Below are positions 1-7,232 of a stretch of DNA of 12,903 nt, piece by piece. The notes beneath the pieces were generated by a model. It made no database searches, was not told the origin of the DNA, and was given only the letters and a program-made list of their open reading frames with translations. The DNA is from Bacteroidales bacterium (GTDB taxonomy: Bacteria > Bacteroidota > Bacteroidia > Bacteroidales > JAOZVK01): positions 1-12,903 of the forward strand of contig JAOZVK010000108.1 of NCBI GenBank assembly GCA_029938185.1, written 5' to 3'. A program made the position numbers and the translations under genes. The stretch's first letter is position 1; each line of letters opens with the position of its first letter.

Positions 1-76
1 TTAGGAACTAATAAAAAACTTAAATAAGCTATTTTTGTTCGTATTTTTATAAGACTACATTACAGCTATTTGTAAT

Positions 77-111
77 AATGTGTAAGCCACATTAAATAGG
101 TTGTAGACCTT
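77..111 (-). repeat. 3'-end repeat, copy R1 (short, GCCACATT subtype)
   Basis: This is a partial copy of the dispersed repeat. On the plus strand it reads TGTAAGCCACATTAAATAGG followed by TTGTAGACCTT. Its hairpin end faces the stop codon of the Uma2-family gene, 11 bp away. In the transcript the stem pairs AGGT with ACCT but the fifth pair is lost. The bases to its left (from about position 66) resemble the linker of the full copies (TTGTAATAATG against TTGTACTAATG), so an older, longer copy may extend leftward. Confidence 0.7.
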
Positions 112-122
112 AACATGAATTT

Positions 123-716
123 CTAAATTGGAAATTTTTGTTTTTTTGCAAAAACAATATTTTCATAAATATCTTTTATAGAAATATTTATTTTCAAATG
201 TTCGAGTTTTATAATATCATTTAATTTTGTATATGCTTGGTGATACCAAAATTTGTTATCTTTTGTATAAGAAGTAATTAAACAAAAATCTTGTTCTACA
301 AGGATATAATGTTTTAGGCTTGGTATTTGTTTATAAAATGTAAATTTTTGACCAGAATCGTATTCACGTGTACTATTCGATAAAACTTCAATAATAAGAA
401 TGGGTTGCTTTATTGTTAAATTATCATCTTCGTTTTCTTGGCAACTAATAACAACATCAGGATATGTATAATGTCCCTTCTTATCAATTTCTACTTTTAA
501 AGTTTCAAAATATACATTGCAGTTTTCATTAGTTTTTTTTAATTTATTTTTTAAGCTAAAAGTGATATTAAGACCTATCTGATTATGTTTTTTTGTTGTG
601 CCAGCCATAGAAAAAATTTCACCATAATAAAATTCGTGTTTTAATTCCGAGTTTTTTTCAAGTTCCAGATATTCTTCATATGTATATTTTCGATATTGTG
701 TCTTTAATGATTCCAT
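123..716 (-). CDS. Uma2-family (DUF820) PD-(D/E)XK nuclease-like protein
   Basis: This 197-residue protein matches the Uma2/DUF820 fold, a PD-(D/E)XK restriction-endonuclease-like family whose substrate is not established. Visible family marks are an N-terminal helix ending in HEFYYGEI (E28, E33), a YPDVVIS strand with D87, LIIEVLS with E110, then STREYD (D120) and K124 before FYKQIPSLKHYILVEQD. D87 and E110 would be the metal ligands. The usual lysine is replaced in the E-x-L strand, as in many Uma2 proteins. The length is normal (180-200) and there is no signal peptide, so it should be cytoplasmic. ATG at 716 is the first methionine and fits the family start. An octamer tandem array lies 46 bp upstream of the start, and a 3'-end repeat lies 11 bp past the stop. 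The gene has no evident functional link to its neighbours. Family assignment is confident; function is not. Confidence 0.88.
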   Translation of the reverse strand: MESLKTQYRKYTYEEYLELEKNSELKHEFYYGEIFSMAGTTKKHNQIGLNITFSLKNKLKKTNENCNVYFETLKVEIDKKGHYTYPDVVISCQENEDDNLTIKQPILIIEVLSNSTREYDSGQKFTFYKQIPSLKHYILVEQDFCLITSYTKDNKFWYHQAYTKLNDIIKLEHLKINISIKDIYENIVFAKKQKFPI

Positions 717-762
717 ATATATATTATTTTCTATTTAAGTAGGTGGTGAAACAATACTTTAA

Positions 763-820
763 ATGGTACAATGGTACAATGGTACAATGGTACAATGGTA
801 CAATGGTACAATGGTACAAT
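763..820. repeat. Tandem octamer array (ATGGTACA)x7
   Basis: Seven perfect copies of the 8-bp unit ATGGTACA (763-818) are followed by AT. The unit contains the palindrome GTAC. The array starts 46 bp upstream of the Uma2-family ATG, so it lies in its promoter or 5' leader. Perfect identity between units suggests recent slippage expansion. A related, decayed array occurs at 7081-7120. Confidence 0.95.
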
Positions 821-855
821 ATTTTAATTAATAACAGTTTGTTAATGTTAAAACG

Positions 856-960
856 AAGGTCTTCGACCTATTTATAGTTGCTTACGCATTAGTATAAAAA
901 CAACTCAATCAAAGAGTTCTGAATAAGTAAATGTTAAAAAACTTTTGTAACAGTACTTAT
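856..960 (+). repeat. 3'-end repeat, copy R2 (near full length, inverted orientation)
   Basis: This copy is inverted relative to all the others. It begins AAGGTCTTCGACCTATTTAT at 856, continues through GTTGCTTACGCATTAGTA, a variable middle, AATAAGTAAATG, and ends ACTTTTGTAACAGTACTTAT at 960. The start holds the hairpin AGGTC-TTC-GACCT. The distal part holds ATAAGTA...TACTTAT enclosing GTTA...TAAC, a second foldback. No plus-strand gene ends next to it, so it is the only orphan copy. It may form one end of a 289-bp inverted-repeat element with copy R3. Confidence 0.85.
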
Positions 961-1110
961 AACCGTTTATAGTATATGTATTTTTACCTGATAGTTTGGA
1001 TTTAAAACGATTCTTAAACTTTATAAACTTACGTCTTAATACAGTGGTCTTACAAAAATATTATAACATTTGTTTTTGTACAGTTAGTTGTATCATAATG
1101 ATATACAGAA
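961..1110. other. Non-coding interior between inverted repeat copies
   Basis: No open reading frame, RNA gene or clear promoter is visible here. The stretch TTTGTTTTTGTAC near 1070-1081 resembles the linker of full repeat copy R7 (TTGTTTTTGTACT), so at least the right part looks like a decayed continuation of copy R3. The rest is unassigned AT-rich sequence. Confidence 0.5.
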
Positions 1111-1144
1111 ACGAGTAAGCCACATTAAATAGTTCGAAGACCTT
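1111..1144 (-). repeat. 3'-end repeat, copy R3 (short, GCCACATT subtype)
   Basis: The plus strand reads GAGTAAGCCACATTAAATAG then TTCGAAGACCTT. It shares the GCCACATTAAATAG variant with R1 rather than the GCAACTATAAATAG of R4, R5 and R7. Its end lies 5 bp from the stop codon of the 1077-residue sensor-phosphatase gene. Two bases of the stem are altered (AGTTCGAAGACC instead of AGGTCGAAGACC), which weakens the hairpin. Confidence 0.75.
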
Positions 1145-1149
1145 AATGC

Positions 1150-4100
1150 TTAATTTGGACCTAAAGCAAAGCCAATCAACAAAATATCATCAGTTTGCTC
1201 AGTACTTACCATCCACTCTTCAACTGCATTATTTAGAATATTTTTTTGAACATTCATTGGTTTTTTATGATTATCAAGAAGCATCTTTTTTAGTCTTTTA
1301 ATCATAAATTTTCTTTGTTTTGGGCCACCAAATTGATCTTGAAAACCATCAGAAAAAATATAGAAAAGAGTTTCATGTTCGGCATATGATATAATATGTT
1401 TTTTGAAACCATTTTTTAAAAACTGATAGCCTCCAATTGATTGTTTATCACCTTTTATTTGGAGAAGCTCACCATTTTGTATATATACTAAAGGGTTTTT
1501 AGCACCCGAAAAGAATACTTGTTTTTTTTCTTTATCAATTACACACAATGCCATATCCATACCATCCTGATTATCTGTAGCATCTTGTTTTAATGCTTTT
1601 CTTACATAAAGATTTTTCAAGCTTAGTATTTCTCCTGCATCATATATTTTTTTATTTACTATTGTTGTTAATATTTCGCTACCTATCATGCTCATAAATG
1701 CTCCTGGAACTCCATGACCTGTACAATCAACAGCTGTTATTATTGTTTTTCCTTCTTTTTCGGCAAACCAATAAAAATCTCCACTTACAATATCTCTTGG
1801 CTTAAACAAAATAAATGAGTTCTTTAAAGAATTTTTTATTGAATCAACCATTGGTAGCATTGCCTCCTGAATACGTTTGGCATAATTTATACTTGAAGTA
1901 ATATTTTTGTTTTTCTCTTCAATCTCTACATTTTTAGTATTTAGCTCTTCGTTTTTCTTTTGTATTTGTGCAGTTCGCTCTTTTACAATACGCTCTAAAT
2001 TTTCGTTTTGCTTACGTAAGCGTCTCATACTTAACTGAACAATTCCCCAAATACTAAGTCCCACAATAATAATGTACATTACATAAGCCCATACTGTTCT
2101 GTACCAAGGCGGTTTTACCACAAATTGATAAACTGCAACTTCACTTTCCCTGTTATATATATTTTTTGCTTTTATATAAAATTTGTATTTTCCAGGTTCA
2201 AGATTTGAATATTCTTTAAAGTTTTTACTTTTCCATTGCGACCAATTATCATCATTACCCTCAAGAAAATATTTATATCTTATTTTGTCATTTTCTTCAT
2301 AATATGTAGCAGAAAAAGTAAATCTTAAATTATTATACTCGAATGGAAATGATAAAATATTATCTTCAGTTTGCATATTTAGTACACGTCCGCTTGTGTC
2401 GTGAAAAGAACCATTAAAAATCAATGAATCATTGCTCACAAACTCAATTTTTCTTATTAGAGCATTATAAGTCAATGATATTTCATTTTGTATTGAAGAT
2501 TGATAATGGAAAAACCCTTTTTCGGAACCAATTATTATATTCTCGTTATTAAAAATTGAAAAATGAAAAATATTATTACGTAGTTTATTAAAAATATCTT
2601 TGATGTACTTATAAGTTCCATTTTGTTTTTTTAATAGTCCTAATTCATATGTTATTTGGGTTGCATTGTTTTTTTCTCTAATTTTTTCTTTAAACCATAT
2701 ATTGCCAAATTGGTCTTGGCTTAAATCGCTTATTTCAACCCTTCGTCCTATTATTTTATTTAATTCTTCATATTCTACAAATCTATTATTTTTATTATCA
2801 TACTTATATATACCTTTTTCAGTACCAACAATTATGCTTTTATTTGTTTTCAATATATGATTATTAATATCATATGGTAAGCCTTGTTTTTGTCCATATA
2901 TTTTAACTTCTACTTTTGTTTTGCTATCATTCAATACAAGTTTGTAAATACCTTTAGTATCATCAGAAATCCAAATATTTTCATCATTATCAATTTCTAA
3001 ATACCTACAAGAGTAGTCAATCCCTTTTATTACATTTTTTAATCTCCAATTATTATCTTTTTTTTCAAGTAGCATTAATCCTTTTTTATGACCCGCTATT
3101 AAAAGATTTGGATTCGATTTAAGCTCTGTAATATTCCATATTGTTCTTTCATCTAATATATTGATTGCAACACTATCTTCTACTTTGTATATCCCTTCCG
3201 AGCTCGAACACAATAATTCACCCTGAATGGTATCTAACTTCCATGCTTGTAGAGGTTTTTGGATTAAAACTTTCTTAAAAGTTGATTCGCTCAGATGATT
3301 TTCAAAATCATACCATTCTTTATAATAAATGCCCAAAGCGGTTCCAACATATAGCTTATTTTTATAAATAATTGATGAGTATGATTTGTTAGTTAGGTCA
3401 TATTTCTCATTAAATAAAGATATTGGATCACCTGTTAATGTATATGATATTCCATTACCTAAACCAAGCCATAAGTTTTCATAATTATCTTCATGTAAGC
3501 TTAGTACTTGATTGTTTTGGAGTCCTTTTTTTGTATTTAATAGTTGAACCGGATTTCCAATAGTATCAATTATCAACAATCCTTTTGAATACAGACCTAA
3601 TGCATAAGCACCACTTCTAAGCTTTATTGCTTTCACAACTTGTTTATCAATAAATTTATCTACGGGGGTTTTGTATTGACTAAATTTTTTACCATTATAC
3701 AAAAACATACCTTTAGTTCTGGTGATAACCAAAATATCTTTGCCAAAAGGAAGCATCGCTCTAATGCTTTCTTTTGCAAATTTAGCACCATTGGGTATTA
3801 GTTTAAAACCGTTCTTGGTAAGTTTTGATATTCCTATATCTTTTTCTTTTATATATAATTCATTAAATACTTTATATGCTTGCCTTATTAACGATTTTGA
3901 CTCATAAATTTTAATACTATCGTTTGAAAATATAAATATATATTTATTTACTGATATATAATATACCTTATCTTTAATTTTTAAAAGATACGAAATATCT
4001 TTAAAATTTCTATATTTTTCTGGCAATTTTTCAACTAAAGAAATATATTTAAGCTCTCCTTTTTTATCTGGTTTTAAATATCCAAAATCATTTTTTGCAC

Positions 4101-4383
4101 CAACATATATTACTCCTGAAGTATCAGTAAGCAAAGAACGTACTATGGATTTATTTTTGACAGGTATTGTTCGCCAGTTTGTACCATCAAATTCGAGAAT
4201 CCCTCTGCGGTTTCCAAAATACATAATACCTCTCTTATCTTGTAGAATAGAAAAATTTTGTGTCCCCGCATCATAGTCTTTTCTTCCATAATTTTGGATA
4301 TAAGGAATTCCTTTATTTTTTATTTGGCTTAAACTAGTTAAAGTTAATATCCACAAAACTAATATGACAATTGTATTTTTCAT
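1150..4383 (-). CDS. Propeller-sensor (Reg_prop/Y_Y_Y) transmembrane SpoIIE-type PP2C phosphatase
   Basis: This 1077-residue protein is built like a Bacteroidota hybrid sensor, but a serine phosphatase replaces the histidine kinase. Residues 1-20 are a signal peptide. Residues about 40-670 carry two-component-regulator propeller repeats such as GIMYFGNRRGILEFDG and NLWLGLGNGISY. Residues 675-757 form a Y_Y_Y domain (YKYFLEGNDDNWSQW). Residues 766-784 are a membrane helix and 787-830 a coiled coil. Residues about 834-1074 are the SpoIIE/PP2C domain, with metal-ligand motifs SGDF (D869), VDCTGHGVPGAF (D886), DGMDMA (D940, D943), FSDG (D1012) and TDD (D1065, D1066), all intact. A periplasmic ligand is inferred to control dephosphorylation of a cytoplasmic phosphoprotein, typically an STAS anti-anti-sigma factor. 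No such partner is in the window. ATG at 4383 directly precedes the signal peptide. Domain assignment is firm; ligand and target are unknown. Confidence 0.92.
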   Translation of the reverse strand: MKNTIVILVLWILTLTSLSQIKNKGIPYIQNYGRKDYDAGTQNFSILQDKRGIMYFGNRRGILEFDGTNWRTIPVKNKSIVRSLLTDTSGVIYVGAKNDFGYLKPDKKGELKYISLVEKLPEKYRNFKDISYLLKIKDKVYYISVNKYIFIFSNDSIKIYESKSLIRQAYKVFNELYIKEKDIGISKLTKNGFKLIPNGAKFAKESIRAMLPFGKDILVITRTKGMFLYNGKKFSQYKTPVDKFIDKQVVKAIKLRSGAYALGLYSKGLLIIDTIGNPVQLLNTKKGLQNNQVLSLHEDNYENLWLGLGNGISYTLTGDPISLFNEKYDLTNKSYSSIIYKNKLYVGTALGIYYKEWYDFENHLSESTFKKVLIQKPLQAWKLDTIQGELLCSSSEGIYKVEDSVAINILDERTIWNITELKSNPNLLIAGHKKGLMLLEKKDNNWRLKNVIKGIDYSCRYLEIDNDENIWISDDTKGIYKLVLNDSKTKVEVKIYGQKQGLPYDINNHILKTNKSIIVGTEKGIYKYDNKNNRFVEYEELNKIIGRRVEISDLSQDQFGNIWFKEKIREKNNATQITYELGLLKKQNGTYKYIKDIFNKLRNNIFHFSIFNNENIIIGSEKGFFHYQSSIQNEISLTYNALIRKIEFVSNDSLIFNGSFHDTSGRVLNMQTEDNILSFPFEYNNLRFTFSATYYEENDKIRYKYFLEGNDDNWSQWKSKNFKEYSNLEPGKYKFYIKAKNIYNRESEVAVYQFVVKPPWYRTVWAYVMYIIIVGLSIWGIVQLSMRRLRKQNENLERIVKERTAQIQKKNEELNTKNVEIEEKNKNITSSINYAKRIQEAMLPMVDSIKNSLKNSFILFKPRDIVSGDFYWFAEKEGKTIITAVDCTGHGVPGAFMSMIGSEILTTIVNKKIYDAGEILSLKNLYVRKALKQDATDNQDGMDMALCVIDKEKKQVFFSGAKNPLVYIQNGELLQIKGDKQSIGGYQFLKNGFKKHIISYAEHETLFYIFSDGFQDQFGGPKQRKFMIKRLKKMLLDNHKKPMNVQKNILNNAVEEWMVSTEQTDDILLIGFALGPN

Positions 4384-4709
4384 TAATTCATTAATACTTA
4401 ATTTTTCTTTAAAAATATTTTAAATGTAGTAATAATTTTTGCATTTAAGCAATTTATTTTGGTATTAAAAAAGAAATTAAATTTTTTGTGCTTAGAATTT
4501 TATAATTACTAAAATTAAAATACGGCTACACGTATGGTATTGGACATTATTTTATTTTTGGACAGGATTTACAGGATTGATTTCATCCTGTTATGAAACA
4601 CCTGATAAACAAAACTATCCAACTTCTGACGGGTAGCCTAAAATACCAAATACTAACAGTTTCTTTGTGTATTTTAAATTTATTCTGGTCATGCCAGTTT
4701 CATATTTTT
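4384..4709. other. Long intergenic region with inverted repeats, no gene seen
   Basis: This is the leader of the sensor-phosphatase gene plus an older repeat-like patch. I find no TAnnTTTG box or sigma-54 motif near the ATG at 4383. Visible structure includes TTTGGTATT (4458-4466) with its inverse AATACCAAA (4642-4650), GGCTAC (4524-4529) with GTAGCC (4633-4638), and AATTTTA/TAAAATT around 4496-4516. The patch 4520-4640 is less AT-rich than its surroundings. It could be the remnant of a small mobile element. No open frame of useful length is present. Confidence 0.5.
4562..4591. repeat. ACAGGATT direct repeat with inverted partner
   Basis: ACAGGATT occurs at 4562-4569 and 4571-4578. The second copy pairs with ATCCTGT at 4585-4591, giving a 7-bp stem and a 7-base loop. 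No T-run follows on either strand, so it is not a convincing terminator. It looks like an intergenic repeat of the AATCCTGT type that I associate with Bacteroidota genomes, though I cannot check copy number. Confidence 0.6.
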
Positions 4710-4819
4710 AATAAGTAAGTACTGTTACAAAAGTTTTTCGACATTTACTTATTCAGAACCTCCTGATTTGATTGACTTTGTACTAATGCGTAAGCAACTA
4801 TAAATAGGTCGAAGACCTT
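4710..4819 (-). repeat. 3'-end repeat, copy R4 (full length)
   Basis: This is one of the most complete copies. The foldback AATAAGTAA (4710-4718) and TTACTTATT (4745-4753) is a perfect 9-bp inverted repeat around GTTACAAAAGTTTTTCGAC. A variable stretch follows (4754-4780), then TACTAATGCGTAAGCAACTA, then TAAATAGGTCGAAGACCTT. The gene-proximal hairpin is AGGTC-TTC-GACCT in the transcript. Its last base is the first base of TTA, the complement of the TAA stop of the 745-residue gene. Confidence 0.9.
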
Positions 4820-7056
4820 TATTCATACCAATTTGTATAATATTGTTGTAATTTTGAATTAATTAATGAGTAAAACAAAGGTGCTTTTTCAGCCTTTTTT
4901 ACTTCCAAGAAATTTTGCGCAATATCTTTTACACCTAAAGCATTTATTGCCTCACTATTTATCTTAACTATTTTAACTATAAAATATGGTTTTTCGGACA
5001 AATAACTTTTTTCATTAATTATTTTACCAAATTCATTTAATTGAATTGCTATAAGGTTTGTTTTACTTTTATCATTTTCGCCACCTGATATATTTTTTTC
5101 CAATTTTCCAGTATTATTTATATATCTTGAAAAATTATTAAATAAAACATAAGTTTTATTCATTTTTATAATATTAACTAAATTTCCTTCTATTTTTATT
5201 TTTTTATTCCAATTTATATCTCCTTTTAAATTCAATTGATAAATAGATAAACTATCAAAACCATTATCCAACGGATTGTAATTAGTTCCTTTAAATGCTA
5301 CAATAATTAACTCGTTTATATCATCATAATCTAGATACCTTGATATATATTTTGAATTAATTTCTTTTCTAAGCAATTCTTTTCCACTTTTATCAATACT
5401 AAGTAATGTGTTTTTCAGACCTTCATTGTCTGTTGATTCAACAACTGCATAACAACCATTTTCATATGCATATAATTTTGATATACAATCATTAGTTTTA
5501 TTACTTATATTATAATTTTTTAGCCATTCAATTTTTTTTGATTTATCAAATTTTGCTATAAAAGAAGAAATATTTGTTTTACTTTGCTTATAATATCCTG
5601 CAACATAAGTGTAGTTTTCAAATGTTTTTACTGTAGTTGTATAATACGATTTCAGGTTTGCATTTTCAAAATCTGGATATTTATTTTTTAATGAAATTTT
5701 TTTGTTTTTATACATAACACTATCCAGTTCTGAATACTTATTAATATTTTTTAGTATTACTTTTTTTAAGTTATTTAAATTATTATCCATGTTTGATTTC
5801 AGTGCTTTTGTTTCATTTGAATAATAACTATTAAGTCCAGCTTCACTTCTATATTTAGTATCTATAAAATTTTTATATTTACTTATATTTAAAGGTGTTA
5901 TTAAGCTCTTAAAATATCTGTTCAAACTATCAGTTTTTTTCTTTTTATATATTAACTTTTCATAATATTTTGCCTTTTTTACAATCGAAATATTATTATC
6001 AGGATTATTCATTTCGTCAAGCGAGCTTAATAAATAATCAATTTTAGATTCTTTAAATTTAAAAAGTGCTAATGTTAATGATTTAAAATCGTATTTATTT
6101 ATCAAAAAAGCTTTCTTTTCATCAACTTTTGCTCCTTTAAGATTATTAGAATATCCTTTATAATTTTTAAATTCTGTTATTTTTTTACTTAATTGATTAT
6201 CTGTTTCTGTTATATTTTTTCTTATTTTTTTTATATCACCATTGATTACACTTTTCACTTCACCAACCCATTTTCCATAATTCCAGAGTCTTATATCATT
6301 TTCCAAAAAAACAGACGTGGTTAATCCATGAAGGCGGTATACTTCAATAGGTAATAGCTTGTATTTTTGATTATAATCTTTTATAGGATAATTGCTAATT
6401 AAGGTTTTATATTCTTGAAAATAATAAAGTGTAGAGTCAAATAATGCTGAAAGTTTATTAAGTTCAACATTCAAACTATTATCTGCCACTAAATATAAAT
6501 CTTTGAGTTTATTATGCTCTTGGTTAATCTTTTTAAAAATCTTAACACAATTACTATAATGTTTTAAACTTATATTATAGTTATTATAAATTACATTTAT
6601 ATTATTATCATGAGTCTTGTTTTCAGTTATTTTACTATCTAATAAACTATTTATATCTTCAAATTGTATCTTTTTTTTTGTAGTTTGTATTCCAAGATTA
6701 TTATAATATTTCCTATTTTTTCTTACCTCCTTTGTAGTCATTTTAGATTTTGCTAATCCATAAAATAAACGAGTGTTATATATAAAATATTTAACATCAT
6801 CAATACTTCTTAATGGATCATATGTTTTTGACCAACGTTCCGCAATAACAGCTAACTGAAAATATGTGTTTACATGAAATGGGTCTTGCCTTTGAAATTC
6901 TAGTAACAAGGGATACACTTCTGTAGGTTTTTTTGTCAATACAGATTCGTATACTTTTTTATATTTAAGTTTTTTTTGACTACTTACTTCTATACTTGTT
7001 ATTAGTAATAAAAATATAAAAAGTTCTATTATTAACTTATTTTTTCTATGTTTCAT
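4819..7056 (-). CDS. Large secreted protein, helical N-terminal half and beta-propeller-like C-terminus, function unknown
   Basis: I do not recognise a named family for this 745-residue protein. Residues 1-27 form a signal peptide (hydrophobic core LIIELFIFLLLITSI, then SSQ). Residues about 33-75 resemble a TPR-like pair (YESVLTKKPTEVYPLLLEFQ, then FHVNTYFQLAVIAERW). Residues 150-460 are mostly helical and lysine/asparagine-rich. A more conserved-looking block, with IEVYRLHGL (237-245) and IRLWNYGKWV (255-264), lies within it. Residues about 468-720 contain repeated strand-turn units of the form FDKSKKIEWLKNYN (503-516), IDKSGKELLRKE (554-565), NLKGDINWNKK (609-619) and LNEFGKIINEKSY (673-685), typical of PQQ/beta-propeller-like blades. 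It should be periplasmic or outer-membrane associated. It follows the OmpA-family gene by 176 bp, which suggests a shared envelope role. ATG at 7056 starts the signal peptide. Its stop codon overlaps repeat copy R4. Confidence 0.85.
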   Translation of the reverse strand: MKHRKNKLIIELFIFLLLITSIEVSSQKKLKYKKVYESVLTKKPTEVYPLLLEFQRQDPFHVNTYFQLAVIAERWSKTYDPLRSIDDVKYFIYNTRLFYGLAKSKMTTKEVRKNRKYYNNLGIQTTKKKIQFEDINSLLDSKITENKTHDNNINVIYNNYNISLKHYSNCVKIFKKINQEHNKLKDLYLVADNSLNVELNKLSALFDSTLYYFQEYKTLISNYPIKDYNQKYKLLPIEVYRLHGLTTSVFLENDIRLWNYGKWVGEVKSVINGDIKKIRKNITETDNQLSKKITEFKNYKGYSNNLKGAKVDEKKAFLINKYDFKSLTLALFKFKESKIDYLLSSLDEMNNPDNNISIVKKAKYYEKLIYKKKKTDSLNRYFKSLITPLNISKYKNFIDTKYRSEAGLNSYYSNETKALKSNMDNNLNNLKKVILKNINKYSELDSVMYKNKKISLKNKYPDFENANLKSYYTTTVKTFENYTYVAGYYKQSKTNISSFIAKFDKSKKIEWLKNYNISNKTNDCISKLYAYENGCYAVVESTDNEGLKNTLLSIDKSGKELLRKEINSKYISRYLDYDDINELIIVAFKGTNYNPLDNGFDSLSIYQLNLKGDINWNKKIKIEGNLVNIIKMNKTYVLFNNFSRYINNTGKLEKNISGGENDKSKTNLIAIQLNEFGKIINEKSYLSEKPYFIVKIVKINSEAINALGVKDIAQNFLEVKKAEKAPLFYSLINSKLQQYYTNWYE

Positions 7057-7080
7057 TTATTTAAAAATTTACTGTTTACT

Positions 7081-7120
7081 ATTATTCAATGGTTCAATGG
7101 TTCAATGATTCAATGGTACA
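7081..7120. repeat. Degenerate octamer array (ATGGTTCA/ATGGTACA)
   Basis: There are five consecutive 8-bp units: ATTATTCA, ATGGTTCA, ATGGTTCA, ATGATTCA and ATGGTACA. The last is identical to the unit repeated seven times at 763-818. The array starts 24 bp upstream of the ATG at 7056, the same kind of position as the other array relative to its gene. Divergence between units suggests an older array that no longer slips freely. Confidence 0.8.
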
Positions 7121-7173
7121 ATATTTATGTAGGTTGTCGGTATAAAATCGACACTTTGTAAAGTTGTAACTTA

Positions 7174-7193
7174 TTGTAATTCTGGCGTAAGCA
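7174..7193 (-). repeat. 3'-end repeat remnant without hairpin (core only)
   Basis: TTGTAATTCTGGCGTAAGCA matches the linker and core of the full repeat (TTGTACTAATGCGTAAGCA). The usual ACTATAAATAGGTCGAAGACC tail is absent. In its place comes a different 14-bp tandem duplication. It is in the same orientation and place (40 bp from the stop of the 683-residue gene) as the intact copies at other genes. Confidence 0.6.
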
Positions 7194-7199
7194 AAATTA
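7192..7199 (-). promoter_or_regulatory. Possible Bacteroidota -7 box for the 745-aa gene
   Basis: On the minus strand the bases read TAATTTTG, fitting the TAnnTTTG -7 consensus of the Bacteroidota housekeeping sigma factor. No good TTTG -33 box lies about 19 bases further upstream. A start here would give a leader of roughly 130 bases that includes the degenerate octamer array. The box is formed where the repeat core meets the 14-bp duplication, so it may be accidental. Confidence 0.22.
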
Positions 7200-7226
7200 T
7201 CAATTGTCCATTATCAATTGTCCATT
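7196..7226. repeat. 14-bp tandem duplication ATTATCAATTGTCC x2
   Basis: Two identical 14-bp units (7196-7209, 7210-7223) plus ATT end 6 bp before the stop codon of the OmpA-family gene. Each unit contains the palindrome CAATTG. It occupies the place where the hairpin of the 3'-end repeat sits at other genes. Confidence 0.85.
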
Positions 7227-7232
7227 TCTTTA

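Noticed and set aside
763..820. CRISPR array.
   Set aside because: The units are 8 bp and directly adjacent, with no spacers and no cas genes.
2666..2860. Plus-strand open frames of 60-90 codons inside the minus-strand genes (for example 2666-2860, 3722-3907, 8326-8514, 9931-10125, 10148-10354, 11260-11475, 12368-12640).
   Set aside because: They are antisense to genes with clear domain support, lack family resemblance and have the composition expected of reverse-complemented AT-rich coding sequence.
4562..4591. Rho-independent terminator at the ACAGGAT/ATCCTGT hairpin.
   Set aside because: No T-run follows on either strand, and it lies some 230 bp beyond the nearest upstream stop codon.
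7135..7153. TGTCG/CGACA inverted repeat as an operator upstream of the 745-aa gene.
   Set aside because: A 5-bp stem with a 9-base spacer is expected by chance, and nothing links it to a promoter.
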